A stretch of DNA of 64,000 nucleotides from contig JAFWMH010000064.1 of assembly GCA_017510785.1 (NCBI GenBank), positions 1-64,000 of the forward strand, read 5' to 3'. This DNA comes from Atopobiaceae bacterium. GTDB taxonomy: Bacteria > Actinomycetota > Coriobacteriia > Coriobacteriales > Atopobiaceae. The position numbers and the translations under genes were made by a program. The notes under the pieces are model-generated. The model did no database searches, was not told the origin of the DNA, and saw nothing but the letters and a program-made list of their open reading frames with translations. Of the stretch, positions 8,531 through 17,852 are shown one piece after another. Each line of letters starts with the position of its first letter. The stretch's first letter is position 1.

Positions 8531-9436
8531 ATGTCGAAGGAAGCACCGTTCAAGAGCGGCTTCGTAGCATTGGTCGGGCGGCCGAACGCGGGTAAGTCGA
8601 CGCTGCTCAACGCCTGCGTGGGCCAAAAGGTGGCTATTGCGAGTCCCGTGGCACAAACGACGCGCAAGCGCCTGCGCGCGGTGGTGGGTACCGAGACGTC
8701 GCAGATAATCATTGTGGATACGCCGGGCTTGCACAAGCCCAAGGATGCCTTGGGCAAGGAGCTCAACCGGTCGGCTTTGGGCGAGCTTGAGGACGTGGAC
8801 GTAGTGGCCTTGCTCGTTGACGCTACCAAGCCCGTGGGCAGGGGGGACGCTTGGGTGGCCAACCATGTTGCCCATTGCGACGCTCACAAGTTGCTGGTAC
8901 TTACCAAGGCGGATGCCTCAACCCCGGAGCAGGTTTCCAGCCAGCTGGAGGCAGCCTCGGAGCTTGCGGACTTCGACGACTGCATCGTGATTTCGGCGCA
9001 GGAAGGCTTTAATGTTGACGCGTTTCTGCACCTTGTGGAGCGATGGCTGCCTGAGGGACCGCGCTGGTTCCCCGAGGAGATGCGTCACGACGCGAGTGAG
9101 GAGGACATCGTCGCGGAGTTCGTGCGCGAGAAGGCCTTCCTCATGCTGCGCGACGAGCTGCCCCATTCGCTTGGCGTGCGCTGCGACAGCATAACGTACG
9201 CGAAGGACGGACATGCCTCGGTGAGCGCCACGATTCTTGTTGAACGCGCCGGGCAAAAGGGCATCGTGGTTGGTCGTGGAGGCTCAATGATAAAACGCAT
9301 CGGGATGGCAGCGCGACGCGACGTGGAGCGTTTGCTCGGTTGCAAGGTTTATTTGGAGCTCACTGTGCGCGTCCAGCCTAAATGGCGCAAGGATCGCTCG
9401 GAAATCGCACGCCTTGGCTACGACGCAAAGGCTTAG
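8531..9436 (+). CDS. era: GTPase Era
   Basis: 301-aa ribosome-assembly GTPase that binds the 3' end of 16S rRNA. G1 GRPNAGKST is at residues 16-24, DTPGLH forms G3 and TKAD forms G4. The C-terminal KH domain contains GRGGSMIKRIG. The ATG at 8531 is chosen because it gives the usual Era length and has ggag about 9 nt upstream. ATGs at 8480 and 8495 in the same frame would add an atypical leader. It follows phoH, ybeY and dgkA, all linked to RNA or envelope growth, and recO follows 3 nt later. Confidence 0.96.
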   Translation: MSKEAPFKSGFVALVGRPNAGKSTLLNACVGQKVAIASPVAQTTRKRLRAVVGTETSQIIIVDTPGLHKPKDALGKELNRSALGELEDVDVVALLVDATKPVGRGDAWVANHVAHCDAHKLLVLTKADASTPEQVSSQLEAASELADFDDCIVISAQEGFNVDAFLHLVERWLPEGPRWFPEEMRHDASEEDIVAEFVREKAFLMLRDELPHSLGVRCDSITYAKDGHASVSATILVERAGQKGIVVGRGGSMIKRIGMAARRDVERLLGCKVYLELTVRVQPKWRKDRSEIARLGYDAKA

Positions 9437-9439
9437 CGC

Positions 9440-10189
9440 ATGGCACGCCGGCCGGCCGTTCGGTATCGTGCTCTCGTGCTCGGACGAACCAAGCTCGCGG
9501 AGCAAGACATCATAGTAACACTGCTCACCTCGGAGGGCGAGCAGCTGCGGGCCGTTGCTAAGGGTGGCAGGAAGCCGGGGAGCAGGCTTGCGGCCCGTAC
9601 GGAGCTGTTCGTCGAGGCCGAGATGCTCGTTTCGCCAGGCCGTGGGCTTGGCATCATAACGGAGGCCGAGGTGGTCGATGCCCATCCGGGTGTGCGAGGC
9701 GATGTGGAGCGCGTGGCGTGCGGCTCGGCGATGTGCGAGGTGGCACGGCTCACGAGCTATGAGGACGTGGAAGACCCCTTCATGTTTCACATACTCAGGC
9801 GTGCGCTCCATGCGTGCGAGCAAGCAGAAAATCGCGCTCGGCTCGACCTCATGGTTGCTGCCTATGTGCTCAAGGTTGTTTCGCATGGTGGTTGGCGGCC
9901 CGTGCTCGACGTTTGTGTTGCCTGTGGCGAGCCAATGCCGAGCCGACTATGCGTGCGCGCGGGCGGTGTGCTGTGCGAGAGTTGCGCGCGCGACGTGGAG
10001 GATGCGCTTCCCATCTCGACTAACATGATTGCATGGATTGCGGCGCTCGTGGGTCTTACGTTCGACAATTTGCTTGCGACGTCAATCGACGGACGAACGG
10101 CCGCGGAGCTTCTCGACATAGCGCACCGTTGGGCGGCCACGCATCTTGAGGCCCGTCTTCGTGCCATGGAGTTCTTGCGCGGGATATAA
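9440..10189 (+). CDS. recO: DNA repair protein RecO
   Basis: 249-aa mediator of the RecF pathway that helps load RecA on SSB-coated single strands. It has an N-terminal OB fold (RYRALVLGRTKLAEQDIIVTLLT), a helical middle, and a zinc-finger segment with CVACG ... CESC cysteines near residues 158-183. Length and cysteine pattern match the Gram-positive type. The start is 3 nt after the era stop, so it is the last gene of the phoH operon. Confidence 0.93.
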   Translation: MARRPAVRYRALVLGRTKLAEQDIIVTLLTSEGEQLRAVAKGGRKPGSRLAARTELFVEAEMLVSPGRGLGIITEAEVVDAHPGVRGDVERVACGSAMCEVARLTSYEDVEDPFMFHILRRALHACEQAENRARLDLMVAAYVLKVVSHGGWRPVLDVCVACGEPMPSRLCVRAGGVLCESCARDVEDALPISTNMIAWIAALVGLTFDNLLATSIDGRTAAELLDIAHRWAATHLEARLRAMEFLRGI

Positions 10190-10261
10190 GCCGCGCGAAG
10201 TGCATTCCGTGCTACAATGCCTTTTTATGCTTTCAAACAGCGAGATGGAAGGAGCATGGAT

Positions 10262-13200
10262 ATGAACGCACGAGACGAGAGGGGGGCGTGGACCCGCGCG
10301 GCTGCGAGCCTTGCGCTCTCCTTAGTGCTTGCGATGGGAGGCGTGCCTTCTCCGGCACTTGCGGAGGCCAGGGAGGAAGCTGGCGCTGCGGTCCAAGCGG
10401 TATCCAAGGGTGCCAATGCATCGGGAATCGAATCCGCCTCAGGAATGACGAGCGAGTCGGATGCGGGCGGGTTTGGTGCCGCAACGGGCACGACGAGCGG
10501 TGCGACCGCAGGCATTGCAGCGGACGATGGGGCGTTCGGGGCGCAGGGAACCTCCGCGCAGGGACTTGACGTCGGCGAGGAACCCGCCGCTGGCAATCCC
10601 GCGGGCGGGGAGTCTACGAACGTGTCTTCCGCAGACGCGAACACTGCCGAGGACCTTGCCGCAGAGGACCTGGTGGCCGAGGATCCGGCGGCAACGAATT
10701 CCGCCGCAACGAGTCCCGCCGCAACGGCCGAAGAGACTGCGTCCGAAATCCTCGCGCTCGTTGGCGAGGACGCGTCTGCGGCTAACATCGTGCGCGCACT
10801 CGCCGAGCGTTTGTCTGCTGATGAGTTGCTCGCCACGTCCGAGGACGTGGCCCGTGCGTTTGCCGCGACCGCGCAGGCACTCGACCTCGCCTGCCTGGTG
10901 GTGCATTCCGAGGGCGACACATGGTGGAACATGGTGGAGGTCGAGGGCGCGTGGTATCACGTCGATGCCGCGTGGCAGGGCGAGACGCCAATCGACCTTG
11001 TGGGCGACGAGACGCTGCGTTCCATCGACCCTGTGCGCGCAACGTGGACAACATCCGACGAGGAGGAAGCGCCCGTCGCAGGTGCGGACTATGCGAAGGC
11101 CGAAGACCCCGCGACCGAGGAATCCCAGCAGGCCGACTCGAAGCAGGCCGGCTCCCAGCAGGCCGACTCCAAAGAAGGGCCTGAGGCGGCCGAGCGGGCC
11201 GTAGCCGAGCCAACCAACAAGGAAGGTTCCCAGGGCGCCGACCAGGGCCAGGGCCAAGGTGACCCCATCCAAATCGCAGAGGCCGACGTAATCAAGATTG
11301 CCGACCAAACCTATACCGGTTCGCAGATAAAACCCGACGTCGTTGTGATGCACGACGGCACTCAGCTCGTGCTCGATACCGACTACACGGTGACGTACGG
11401 TGAAAACGTTAGGGTTGGTGAGGGTACCGTTACCGTTGAGGCCCAGGGACTCTATGCCGGCAAGGTAACTGCGACCTTCAAGATCGTTGCCGTAAGCCTC
11501 AAGGATGTCGCAATCAAGCTTGAAAAGACCTCGTACGCCTATACGGGTGCGGTCATCAAGCCCAAGGTTTTATCTGTTACGCTGAACGGCACGAAGCTCA
11601 AGGAGGGCACCGACTACAAGGCGCCTGCATACGCCTCCAACAAAAACGTGGGCACGGCCACGGTTACGATTACGGGTATCGGCAACTACAAGGACACCGC
11701 CAAAACCACCTTCAAGATTACCCCGCTCAGCGTCTCGAAGGCCAGTGTGACGGGCATCAACGCGCAGTATGCGTGGACGGGTTCGCAAATCAAACCAGTC
11801 CCCACCGTTAAGCTTGGCGGAAAAACCCTGAAGCGCAACACCGACTACACCCTCACGTATGGCGCGAACAAGGCAGTGGGCACAGGGACCGTTACCATTG
11901 CGGCCAAGAAGGGCTCGAACTACACGGGAAGCGTGCGCAAGTCGTTTAAGATCGTGCAGCCTGCGGTGGCGTATCGCACGTATATGCAAACGTACGCGTG
12001 GCAAGCGTACTCGAAGGACGGCGAGACGAATGGCGTTACCGGCCAGTCCAAGCGCGTCGAGGCACTGCAAGTTAAACTTGGCAAGGGCTTCCCGGTGGCG
12101 GGTGGCGTCACGTATCGCACCCATGTGCAGTCCGTTGGTTGGACGGACTGGGCAAACGACGGCCAGAAGAGCGGAACGACCGGCCAGTCCAAGCGCGTGG
12201 AGGCGGTGCAGATAAAACTCACCGGCGACATGGCGAAGAAGTACAACGTGTACTATCGCACGCACGTGCAAAACGTTGGCTGGACCGCGTGGGCCGCAAA
12301 TGGCCAGGTGTCGGGCAGCACCGGAATGTCGTGGCGCGTTGAGGCGCTGCAGGTCAAGTTGGTGCGCAAGGGCCAGGCGGCACCGAAGGCCTCCGGCTCA
12401 AACACCACGCTCAAAGTCGTCTCGAACCCCGGCGTGACGTACCATGCTCACGTGCAGGATAGAGGCTGGCTCGATTGGGTGAAGAACGGCAGAACTGCGG
12501 GCACCACGGGCCAGTCGCTCAGGGTTGAGGCAACCGAGATGAAGCTCGGTAACAACAAGATTCCGGGAAGCATAACCTATGCCGCCCATGTGCAGGGCAA
12601 GGGTTGGGTCGACGTATCGAGGGACGGCGAAACCAACGGCTCTTTGGGTGAGTCGCGCCGCCTCGAAGCCATGAGGGTTTTGCTCAAGGGCGAGGTCGCA
12701 AAGTATTTCGACGTGTACTATCGTGCGCATGTCCAGGGCGCCGGCTGGCTTGGCTGGGCGAAGAACAGTCACGATGCTGGTTCCGTGGGTGCGGGCAAGC
12801 GCATGGAGGCATTCGAGGTTCGGCTCGTCCCGAAGGGTGCGGCAGCCCCCGGATCGACGGAAAACCCCGTGGTGAACAACGACTGGTTCGTGCGCAAGGC
12901 CGAGGAAGAGCGGATGCGCATTATGCAGGCCGACCCCATGTATCAGTATGCGCAGGGCTTCTCGAGCCCTACGGGCTGGCTCATTCTTGTTGACTGCACG
13001 ACGTGCAACACCGCGATCTTCTCGGGTAGCCGCGGCAACTGGTACATGCGCGACAAATACCTCGTGGGCGTGGGCCGCTACACGAGCCCGAGCCGTCACG
13101 GCGTGTGGTCCATCGGTGGGCGTGGATACTCGTTCGGTGGTAGTGACTACACCTGCTACTACTGGGTGTCGTACTACAACGATTATCTGTTCCATACGGT

Positions 13201-13348
13201 GCCTTGTTGGGCCGGCACCTTCGACATCAAGGACCCCAGGCTTGGCGAGCATGTGTCGGCCGGCTGCGTACGCCAGCCGTTCGACAAGGCCAAGTGGCTC
13301 TACGACAACATCCCCGCGGGAACGACGGTCGTCGTGTACGACGCGTAG
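10262..13348 (+). CDS. secreted L,D-transpeptidase with MBG-like and hydrophobic-W repeats
   Basis: 1028 aa, exported. A signal peptide (LALSLVLAMGGVPSPALAEA) leads into an Ala/Glu-rich linker. Residues about 180-240 resemble the second half of a transglutaminase-like domain, but the usual catalytic His position reads DTWWNMV and no catalytic Cys segment is visible. Three Ig-like repeats follow (about 344-566; pattern GTDY..NVGTATVTITG), then six hydrophobic-W repeats (about 569-857, QxxGWxxWxxxG). A YkuD-type L,D-transpeptidase domain (about 870-1028) ends the protein, with HGVW at H946 and SAGC at C1002. It probably crosslinks peptidoglycan or anchors surface polymers. ATG 10262 has aaggag 7 nt upstream; ATG 10256 is too close to it. 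Confidence 0.88.
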   Translation: MNARDERGAWTRAAASLALSLVLAMGGVPSPALAEAREEAGAAVQAVSKGANASGIESASGMTSESDAGGFGAATGTTSGATAGIAADDGAFGAQGTSAQGLDVGEEPAAGNPAGGESTNVSSADANTAEDLAAEDLVAEDPAATNSAATSPAATAEETASEILALVGEDASAANIVRALAERLSADELLATSEDVARAFAATAQALDLACLVVHSEGDTWWNMVEVEGAWYHVDAAWQGETPIDLVGDETLRSIDPVRATWTTSDEEEAPVAGADYAKAEDPATEESQQADSKQAGSQQADSKEGPEAAERAVAEPTNKEGSQGADQGQGQGDPIQIAEADVIKIADQTYTGSQIKPDVVVMHDGTQLVLDTDYTVTYGENVRVGEGTVTVEAQGLYAGKVTATFKIVAVSLKDVAIKLEKTSYAYTGAVIKPKVLSVTLNGTKLKEGTDYKAPAYASNKNVGTATVTITGIGNYKDTAKTTFKITPLSVSKASVTGINAQYAWTGSQIKPVPTVKLGGKTLKRNTDYTLTYGANKAVGTGTVTIAAKKGSNYTGSVRKSFKIVQPAVAYRTYMQTYAWQAYSKDGETNGVTGQSKRVEALQVKLGKGFPVAGGVTYRTHVQSVGWTDWANDGQKSGTTGQSKRVEAVQIKLTGDMAKKYNVYYRTHVQNVGWTAWAANGQVSGSTGMSWRVEALQVKLVRKGQAAPKASGSNTTLKVVSNPGVTYHAHVQDRGWLDWVKNGRTAGTTGQSLRVEATEMKLGNNKIPGSITYAAHVQGKGWVDVSRDGETNGSLGESRRLEAMRVLLKGEVAKYFDVYYRAHVQGAGWLGWAKNSHDAGSVGAGKRMEAFEVRLVPKGAAAPGSTENPVVNNDWFVRKAEEERMRIMQADPMYQYAQGFSSPTGWLILVDCTTCNTAIFSGSRGNWYMRDKYLVGVGRYTSPSRHGVWSIGGRGYSFGGSDYTCYYWVSYYNDYLFHTVPCWAGTFDIKDPRLGEHVSAGCVRQPFDKAKWLYDNIPAGTTVVVYDA

Positions 13349-13850
13349 CGCAGGCCTTTAGGTTTCAGGCTGTATAGCCGGGGTCGTGTGCGGGTGGGAT
13401 TGACTCGCGCAAGGCCCCGGCTTTTGTCTGCCACGCAAAAGGGGCGCCGCCCAGCCGTGGGACTGCCTTTCAGCCCATTTTTTGTGTACAATTTTGTGGA
13501 CGAAAAGACGGCCCAATGTACGATTTGGAGCCCATATTGTACATTGAGCCCCTTTTTTGTCGATGAAATTGTACACATTGAGACCTTGATATAAGAGGCG
13601 TCGAACAATCCGCGGACGTGCGGCGTCTTTTCCGCCGCCAAGGCCGGCTCGTCCGTGTACCCGTCCGCGCAACCCGCACCCGCGCACGCCCGCGCACCCG
13701 TCCGCGCAGCGGCGGGTGAGAATTGTGTGCATCTCGTTTATGCGCGAAGCTAGTGCTATACTCCCAACGTCCGTACCCCCTACCTAGTGGCCCGTTTGCC
13801 TTGGCGGCCATCTCGGTTCGGGGCGAATCGAAACGAAAGGCGGTAACATC
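13349..13850. other. 502-bp gene-free region between the L,D-transpeptidase gene and rpsO
   Basis: It holds a 93-nt near-perfect palindrome (listed separately), a GC-rich low-complexity stretch with repeated cccgcgca-type words (about 13655-13715), and a possible rpsO -10 element tatact at 13757-13762 without a convincing -35. Short open frames here are by-products of the palindrome: both strands translate to similar peptides. Confidence 0.6.
13484..13576. repeat. 93-nt near-perfect palindrome
   Basis: Bases i and 27060-i pair across 13484-13576. By hand count 36 of 46 positions are Watson-Crick, several others are G-T, and only the centre around 13530 is unpaired. The ends are gtgtacaattt and aaattgtacac, and two inner gtacaat/attgtac blocks flank the centre. 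It could fold into one hairpin of about 46 bp. Surrounding sequence is much more GC-rich. Function unknown: candidate mobile palindrome, terminator of the upstream gene, or RNase-processed leader of rpsO. Confidence 0.85.
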
Positions 13851-14129
13851 ATGGCAGTAACCAAGGAGCGCAAGGCCGAACTCATCAAGCAGTACGGCAA
13901 GGACGAGAGCGACTCTGGTTCGGCGGCAGTGCAGGTTGCGTTGCTCACCGAGCGCATTCGTGGCCTCACCGAGCACATGAAGCAGCACAAGAAGGACTTC
14001 CACACGCGTCGTGGCCTGCTTATGCTGGTTGGTAAGCGTCGTCGTCTCCTCTCCTACATCAAGAAGCACGACATCGAGGAGTATCGTGCCCTCATCAAGA
14101 GCTTGGGCATTCGCGACAACATCCAGTAA
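13851..14129 (+). CDS. rpsO: 30S ribosomal protein S15
   Basis: 92-aa S15, the primary 16S rRNA-binding protein that nucleates the small-subunit platform. The family pattern is clear: [21 protein letters not shown], then [26 protein letters not shown] typical start at ATG 13851 follows gaaaggcgg. It is followed at once by a GC-rich hairpin and then pnp, the same rpsO-pnp order as in E. coli. In other bacteria S15 autoregulates through its own leader; this leader was not resolved. Confidence 0.98.
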   Translation: MAVTKERKAELIKQYGKDESDSGSAAVQVALLTERIRGLTEHMKQHKKDFHTRRGLLMLVGKRRRLLSYIKKHDIEEYRALIKSLGIRDNIQ

Positions 14130-14140
14130 CGGTGGTACCG

Positions 14141-14160
14141 GGGGCGCCTGCGGGCGCCCC
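14141..14160 (+). terminator. hairpin after rpsO (terminator or attenuator)
   Basis: ggggcgcc (14141-14148), loop tgcg, ggcgcccc (14153-14160): a perfect 8-bp GC stem 12 nt after the rpsO stop, followed by ttcattatg, a weak U-tract. Probably a partial terminator allowing some read-through into pnp. Confidence 0.65.
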
Positions 14161-14170
14161 TTCATTATGA

Positions 14171-14229
14171 GTTTTCTCCGCAAGGGGCGAGAGAAAACGA
14201 GACGGCCCGCCTGCCATGGGGGCAGGCGG
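14171..14229 (+). promoter_or_regulatory. two successive hairpins in the pnp leader
   Basis: Hairpin one pairs gttttctc (14171-14178) with gagaaaac (14191-14198), with an additional cgc/gcg inner stem and one bulged base. Hairpin two pairs ccgcctgcc (14207-14215) with ggcaggcgg (14221-14229), ending 17 nt before the chosen pnp start. In E. coli the pnp leader hairpin is cut by RNase III and used for PNPase autocontrol; similar control here is inference from position and structure only. Confidence 0.6.
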
Positions 14230-14246
14230 AGATGGGAAAAGAAGAA

Positions 14247-16463
14247 ATGGCAAAAGTCACACACGAATTCGACCTCTACGGAAAGCACTATGCCCTCGAG
14301 ACGGGCGAGCTCGCCAAGCAGGCGACGGGTGCATGCGTGGTGCGGTGCGGTGAGTCCATCGTGCTGCTCACGACGGTCGTCTCGAAGGAGCGCAAAGACT
14401 ACGACTTCTTTCCGCTGACGGTCGACTTCATCGAGAAGATGTATGCCGTGGGACGCATCCCGGGCGGGTATCTTAAGCGCGAGAGCCGTCCGAGCGAAAA
14501 GGCGACCCTCACGGCGCGTCTTATCGACCGTCCGTTGCGCCCGTCGTTCCCCGACGGGTTCCGCAACGAGGTTCAGGTAGTTGCAACTTCTCTTGTCGCC
14601 GATCAGGTGCACTCGGTCGATACCGTTTGTGTCATGGGCGCAAGTGCCGCACTCACGGTGGGTGGCGTGCCCTTCGAGGGCCCGCTTGCGTGCGTGCGCA
14701 TCGGCCGCAGCATCGATACCGGCGAGTTCATCGTTAACCCCACGTACGAGGAACGCGACAACTCCGATCTCGACCTCGAGCTTGCCGGTTCGGCGTCGTT
14801 CATCTCCATGTTGGAGGCAGGTGCGCAGGAGATAAGCGAAGAGGATATGCTCGCAGCCATGGCCTTTGGCCAAGAGGCAATCGCCGCGTTCTGCGCCGAG
14901 CAGGAGACGTTCTTCGCGAAGGTGCGCGAGGCGAACGGCGAGTTCCCCGTGCGCTCCTACATTCTGGACGAGCCCATTGCCGAGGTGCACGAGCGCGTGT
15001 TCGCACACTTCGACGAGATGAGCGCGGCCCTCAAGGACGCCGACAAAACCGCTCGCCAGGAGAACGTGGAGGAGCTCAAGGAGTCCATTCGTGCCGAGTT
15101 CACGGAGGAGCAGCAGCTCGAGTGGAGCCGCCCGATTACCACGGAGCTCAAGGCCCTGGAAAAGCATGCCATGCGCCTCATGGTGGTGGAGACGGGCGAG
15201 CGCGTGGACGGCCGCGTGGCCGACGAGGTGCGTCCGCTCATGGTGAAGTCCGACTACTTGCCGCGCGTACATGGCTCTGGCCTCTTCCAGCGCGGACAAA
15301 CGCAGGTGCTCTCCATTTGCACGCTTGGCATGCTCAACGAGTGGCAGCGACTCGATACCATCGAGCCGGTTGACGGAAAGCGCTACATCCACCACTACAA
15401 CTTCCCGCCGTATTGCACCGGTGAGACGGGACGCATGGGCGCGCCGAAGCGCCGCGAGCTTGGTCATGGCGCACTCGCCGAGCGTGCCCTGCTTCCCGTG
15501 ATTCCCTCCGAGGACGAGTTCCCCTACACCATTCGCGTGGTGAGCGAGGTTATGGAATCCAACGGTTCCAGCTCGATGGCCTCGACCTGCGGCTCCACGC
15601 TGGCCCTCATGGACGCCGGCGTGCCTCTTGTGCGACCCGTTTCGGGCGTGGCCATGGGTCTTATTCAAGAAGAGGGCAAAACGGTGGTACTCACCGACAT
15701 CCAAGGCGTCGAGGACTTCCTCGGCGACATGGACTTCAAGGTGTGCGGCACCACGAAGGGCATTACCGCAATGCAAATGGACAACAAGGCCACGGGCCTG
15801 ACGCCCGAAATCCTGCGTCAAGCGCTCATGCAGGCGCACGAGGGCCGTATGTTCATTCTCGAAGCCATGCTCGACGCCATTCCGCAGCCGCGCGAGGACA
15901 CGAAGGAGTGCGCGCCCAAGATTCTTTCGCTCACCATCCCGGCCGACAAGATCCGTGACGTCATAGGCTCTGGCGGCAAGGTGATTCGTGGCATCCAGGA
16001 CGATACCGGTGCCACCATCGATATCCAGGAGGACGGCACCGTGTTCATCGCGGGCGTCGCCGAGGCTGCCAACGATGCTGCCGAGCGCATAAAGGCCATC
16101 GTTAAGGTGCCGGAGGTTGGCGAGGAGTACACCGGTCGCGTTGTGGGTATCCAAGCGTTCGGCGCTTTCGTCGAGCTTTTGCCGGGCAAGGACGGCCTGT
16201 TGCATGTGTCGCGCGTGGCGAAGGGTCGCGTAGACAAGGTTGAAGACGTTCTCTCCGTGGGCGACGAGGTGCGCGTTAAGGTGCTCGAGGTCGACGAGAA
16301 GGGCAAGGTGAGCCTCGATCGTCTCGACAAGCCCGAGGCCCCCAGCGTTGCCGCTAACGCGTCACGGCACGATGCCCAGGACGGCCTGCGTCCCCGTCGT
16401 CGTACCCGCAGGCCTGGAGACAACGGCGGCGAGCGCAAGCCGCGTCGGCGTCACGAGGGCTAA
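14247..16463 (+). CDS. pnp: polyribonucleotide nucleotidyltransferase (PNPase)
   Basis: 738-aa phosphorolytic 3'-5' exoribonuclease of the mRNA decay machinery. Two RNase PH-like domains are joined by a helical linker. The second core carries [20 protein letters not shown], with catalytic acidic residues. A KH domain (about 555-615, with [12 protein letters not shown]) and an S1 domain (about 620-690, with [17 protein letters not shown]) follow. It ends in a basic Arg-rich tail. ATG 14247 is preferred over ATG 14232 because of its spacing from gaaaagaag and the family N-terminus. RNase J and RNase Y are encoded nearby. Confidence 0.97.
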   Translation: MAKVTHEFDLYGKHYALETGELAKQATGACVVRCGESIVLLTTVVSKERKDYDFFPLTVDFIEKMYAVGRIPGGYLKRESRPSEKATLTARLIDRPLRPSFPDGFRNEVQVVATSLVADQVHSVDTVCVMGASAALTVGGVPFEGPLACVRIGRSIDTGEFIVNPTYEERDNSDLDLELAGSASFISMLEAGAQEISEEDMLAAMAFGQEAIAAFCAEQETFFAKVREANGEFPVRSYILDEPIAEVHERVFAHFDEMSAALKDADKTARQENVEELKESIRAEFTEEQQLEWSRPITTELKALEKHAMRLMVVETGERVDGRVADEVRPLMVKSDYLPRVHGSGLFQRGQTQVLSICTLGMLNEWQRLDTIEPVDGKRYIHHYNFPPYCTGETGRMGAPKRRELGHGALAERALLPVIPSEDEFPYTIRVVSEVMESNGSSSMASTCGSTLALMDAGVPLVRPVSGVAMGLIQEEGKTVVLTDIQGVEDFLGDMDFKVCGTTKGITAMQMDNKATGLTPEILRQALMQAHEGRMFILEAMLDAIPQPREDTKECAPKILSLTIPADKIRDVIGSGGKVIRGIQDDTGATIDIQEDGTVFIAGVAEAANDAAERIKAIVKVPEVGEEYTGRVVGIQAFGAFVELLPGKDGLLHVSRVAKGRVDKVEDVLSVGDEVRVKVLEVDEKGKVSLDRLDKPEAPSVAANASRHDAQDGLRPRRRTRRPGDNGGERKPRRRHEG

Positions 16464-16497
16464 GGCAGCACCGAAGAATTACTGCATGCGTCGATTG

Positions 16498-16525
16498 TGA
16501 GACAAGCTCCTTGGGTTTTGTCTCA
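16498..16525 (+). terminator. hairpin downstream of pnp
   Basis: tgagacaa (16498-16505) pairs perfectly with ttgtctca (16518-16525), with a 12-nt loop. It lies 34 nt after the pnp stop. There is no strong U-run, so termination is plausible but unproven. Confidence 0.5.
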
Positions 16526-16528
16526 TGC

Positions 16529-16582
16529 ACGGCCGCAAAAAGTTCGTAGGTCCGCCGCGGGCTGCGAACTTTTTGCGGCCGT
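16529..16582. repeat. 18-bp perfect inverted repeat upstream of the zinc-ribbon gene
   Basis: Left arm 16529-16546 (acggccgcaaaaagttcg) and right arm 16565-16582 are exact complements, and pairing can continue three further base pairs inward. The arms hold an A5/T5 block inside the stem, so a classical terminator is unlikely for either strand. It lies 42 nt before the next gene and could be an operator or leader structure. Confidence 0.75.
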
Positions 16583-16623
16583 TGTGGTATGGTTAGGTTC
16601 GCAAGCGATGAAGGGGGATGACC

Positions 16624-17805
16624 GTGAAACCATTTTATGAGACGTCTAACGAGATTGACGTGCTGCGTGCACGCATAGCGGAGCTCAGCAGAATTCGAGA
16701 GGGGTTCGCCACGCATCTAGGTTCGAGCCTTTACGAGGCGACGAAGAACAACGAGAATTTGCGATGGGGACGTGAGTCTTTGTACGATGGTATCGCGGCT
16801 TGCGACGACGAGCGGGCGCGGCTCAACGAGCGCATCGACGCGCTGCTGAAGGAACGGGAAGCTGCGCATGAGGATGCTGCAGAGGCGCCCGAGCCCGTTG
16901 ATGCGCCCGAGCTTGCAGAGGCGCCCGAGCTTGCAGAGGCGCCCGAGGCGGAAGATGTTGCTGAGCTCGCCGACGTTCCCATGCTGGCGGAGGAGCCCGA
17001 GCTGGCCGATGTTCCCGAGGTCTTGGACGTCCCATCGATGGCCGATGTTTCGGAGTATGAGGATTTGTCCGAGCTGCCCGAGACGGCAGACGTTCCCGAG
17101 TTGGCAGACTTCCCCGAAGTCGGTGAGCCTCAAATCGAGGACGCTCAGGAGGCGAGCGGCGACGAGACGCCGGTGGATTCTGTGGAAGAGCCGTTTGGAG
17201 AGAAGGGCTTCGAATTCTCCTTTGATTTCGCGCCTAGGGCCGCCGCGATTTCCGAGCCCGACCCGGAGCCTCAGCCCGAGTCCGCAGACGTGCCTGAGCC
17301 GCCGAAGGCGTCCGAGCCCGCATCGCGCTCCAACGTCGATTTTTCGGAGTTCCCGCCGCCCTCGGCGTTTCCAACAATGGCTGATGGCGTGGCCGATGAG
17401 TCCGAGGAGTATGGCGAGGGTCCCGAATTCGCCGTTACGCAGGTGTACAATCCAGGCCTTGTTGAGGAGGTCTCCCCGGGCACCTTTTACGTCACGCGGA
17501 CCGAGATGGAGCCAAAGCCCACTGCGGAACCCGAGCCCAAGGCAGAGCCCTCATGGCGCCCCTCGGCGAGGCACGAGGAAGAAAAACCTAGCCCGCATGC
17601 CGATGCGGCTTTGAGCAGTTGCCCGAGGTGTGGTGCGCCCGTACAACCGGGGAACAAGTTCTGCATGACGTGCGGGGCTCCTCTTACGGGCGTCGAGAAG
17701 CCGCAACCCAAGCCTGAGCCGCAGCGGACACCGGTGTGCCCCGAATGTGGAGCACCCGTCGATCCAAGCTTCAAATTCTGTATGACCTGCGGTCATCGTC
17801 TGTAG
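16624..17805 (+). CDS. acidic repeat protein with C-terminal double zinc ribbon
   Basis: 393 aa, function unknown. Residues about 5-80 are charged and helical, likely a coiled coil (NEIDVLRARIAELSRI ... DERARLNERIDALLKERE). A long acidic, Pro/Ala-rich linker contains degenerate repeats of the type ELADVPE/ELAEAPE. Two zinc ribbons end the protein: CPRCGAPVQPGNKFCMTCG and CPECGAPVDPSFKFCMTCG. No signal peptide or membrane segment is seen. GTG 16624 is chosen because aagggg lies about 7 nt upstream; ATG 16618 overlaps that site. Such ribbons often mediate protein or nucleic-acid contacts. The gene lies between pnp and rnj. Confidence 0.85.
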   Translation: MKPFYETSNEIDVLRARIAELSRIREGFATHLGSSLYEATKNNENLRWGRESLYDGIAACDDERARLNERIDALLKEREAAHEDAAEAPEPVDAPELAEAPELAEAPEAEDVAELADVPMLAEEPELADVPEVLDVPSMADVSEYEDLSELPETADVPELADFPEVGEPQIEDAQEASGDETPVDSVEEPFGEKGFEFSFDFAPRAAAISEPDPEPQPESADVPEPPKASEPASRSNVDFSEFPPPSAFPTMADGVADESEEYGEGPEFAVTQVYNPGLVEEVSPGTFYVTRTEMEPKPTAEPEPKAEPSWRPSARHEEEKPSPHADAALSSCPRCGAPVQPGNKFCMTCGAPLTGVEKPQPKPEPQRTPVCPECGAPVDPSFKFCMTCGHRL

Positions 17806-17812
17806 AAGGTGT

Positions 17813-17844
17813 GTGGCACACTTCTCGCATGTGAAGTGTGCCAC
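17813..17844 (+). terminator. 12-bp hairpin between the zinc-ribbon gene and rnj
   Basis: gtggcacacttc (17813-17824) and gaagtgtgccac (17833-17844) are perfect complements with an 8-nt loop, 7 nt after the stop codon. Likely a terminator of the zinc-ribbon gene, although the U-tract is short. Confidence 0.6.
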
Positions 17845-17852
17845 TTGCACCG

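Noticed and set aside
13388..13641. Short open frames on both strands in the L,D-transpeptidase-rpsO gap
   Set aside because: Explained by the 93-nt palindrome, which makes both strands read similar peptides.
13470..16205. 911-codon open frame on - opposite pnp
   Set aside because: Pure antisense of pnp and rpsO, His/Arg-rich, no start signal.
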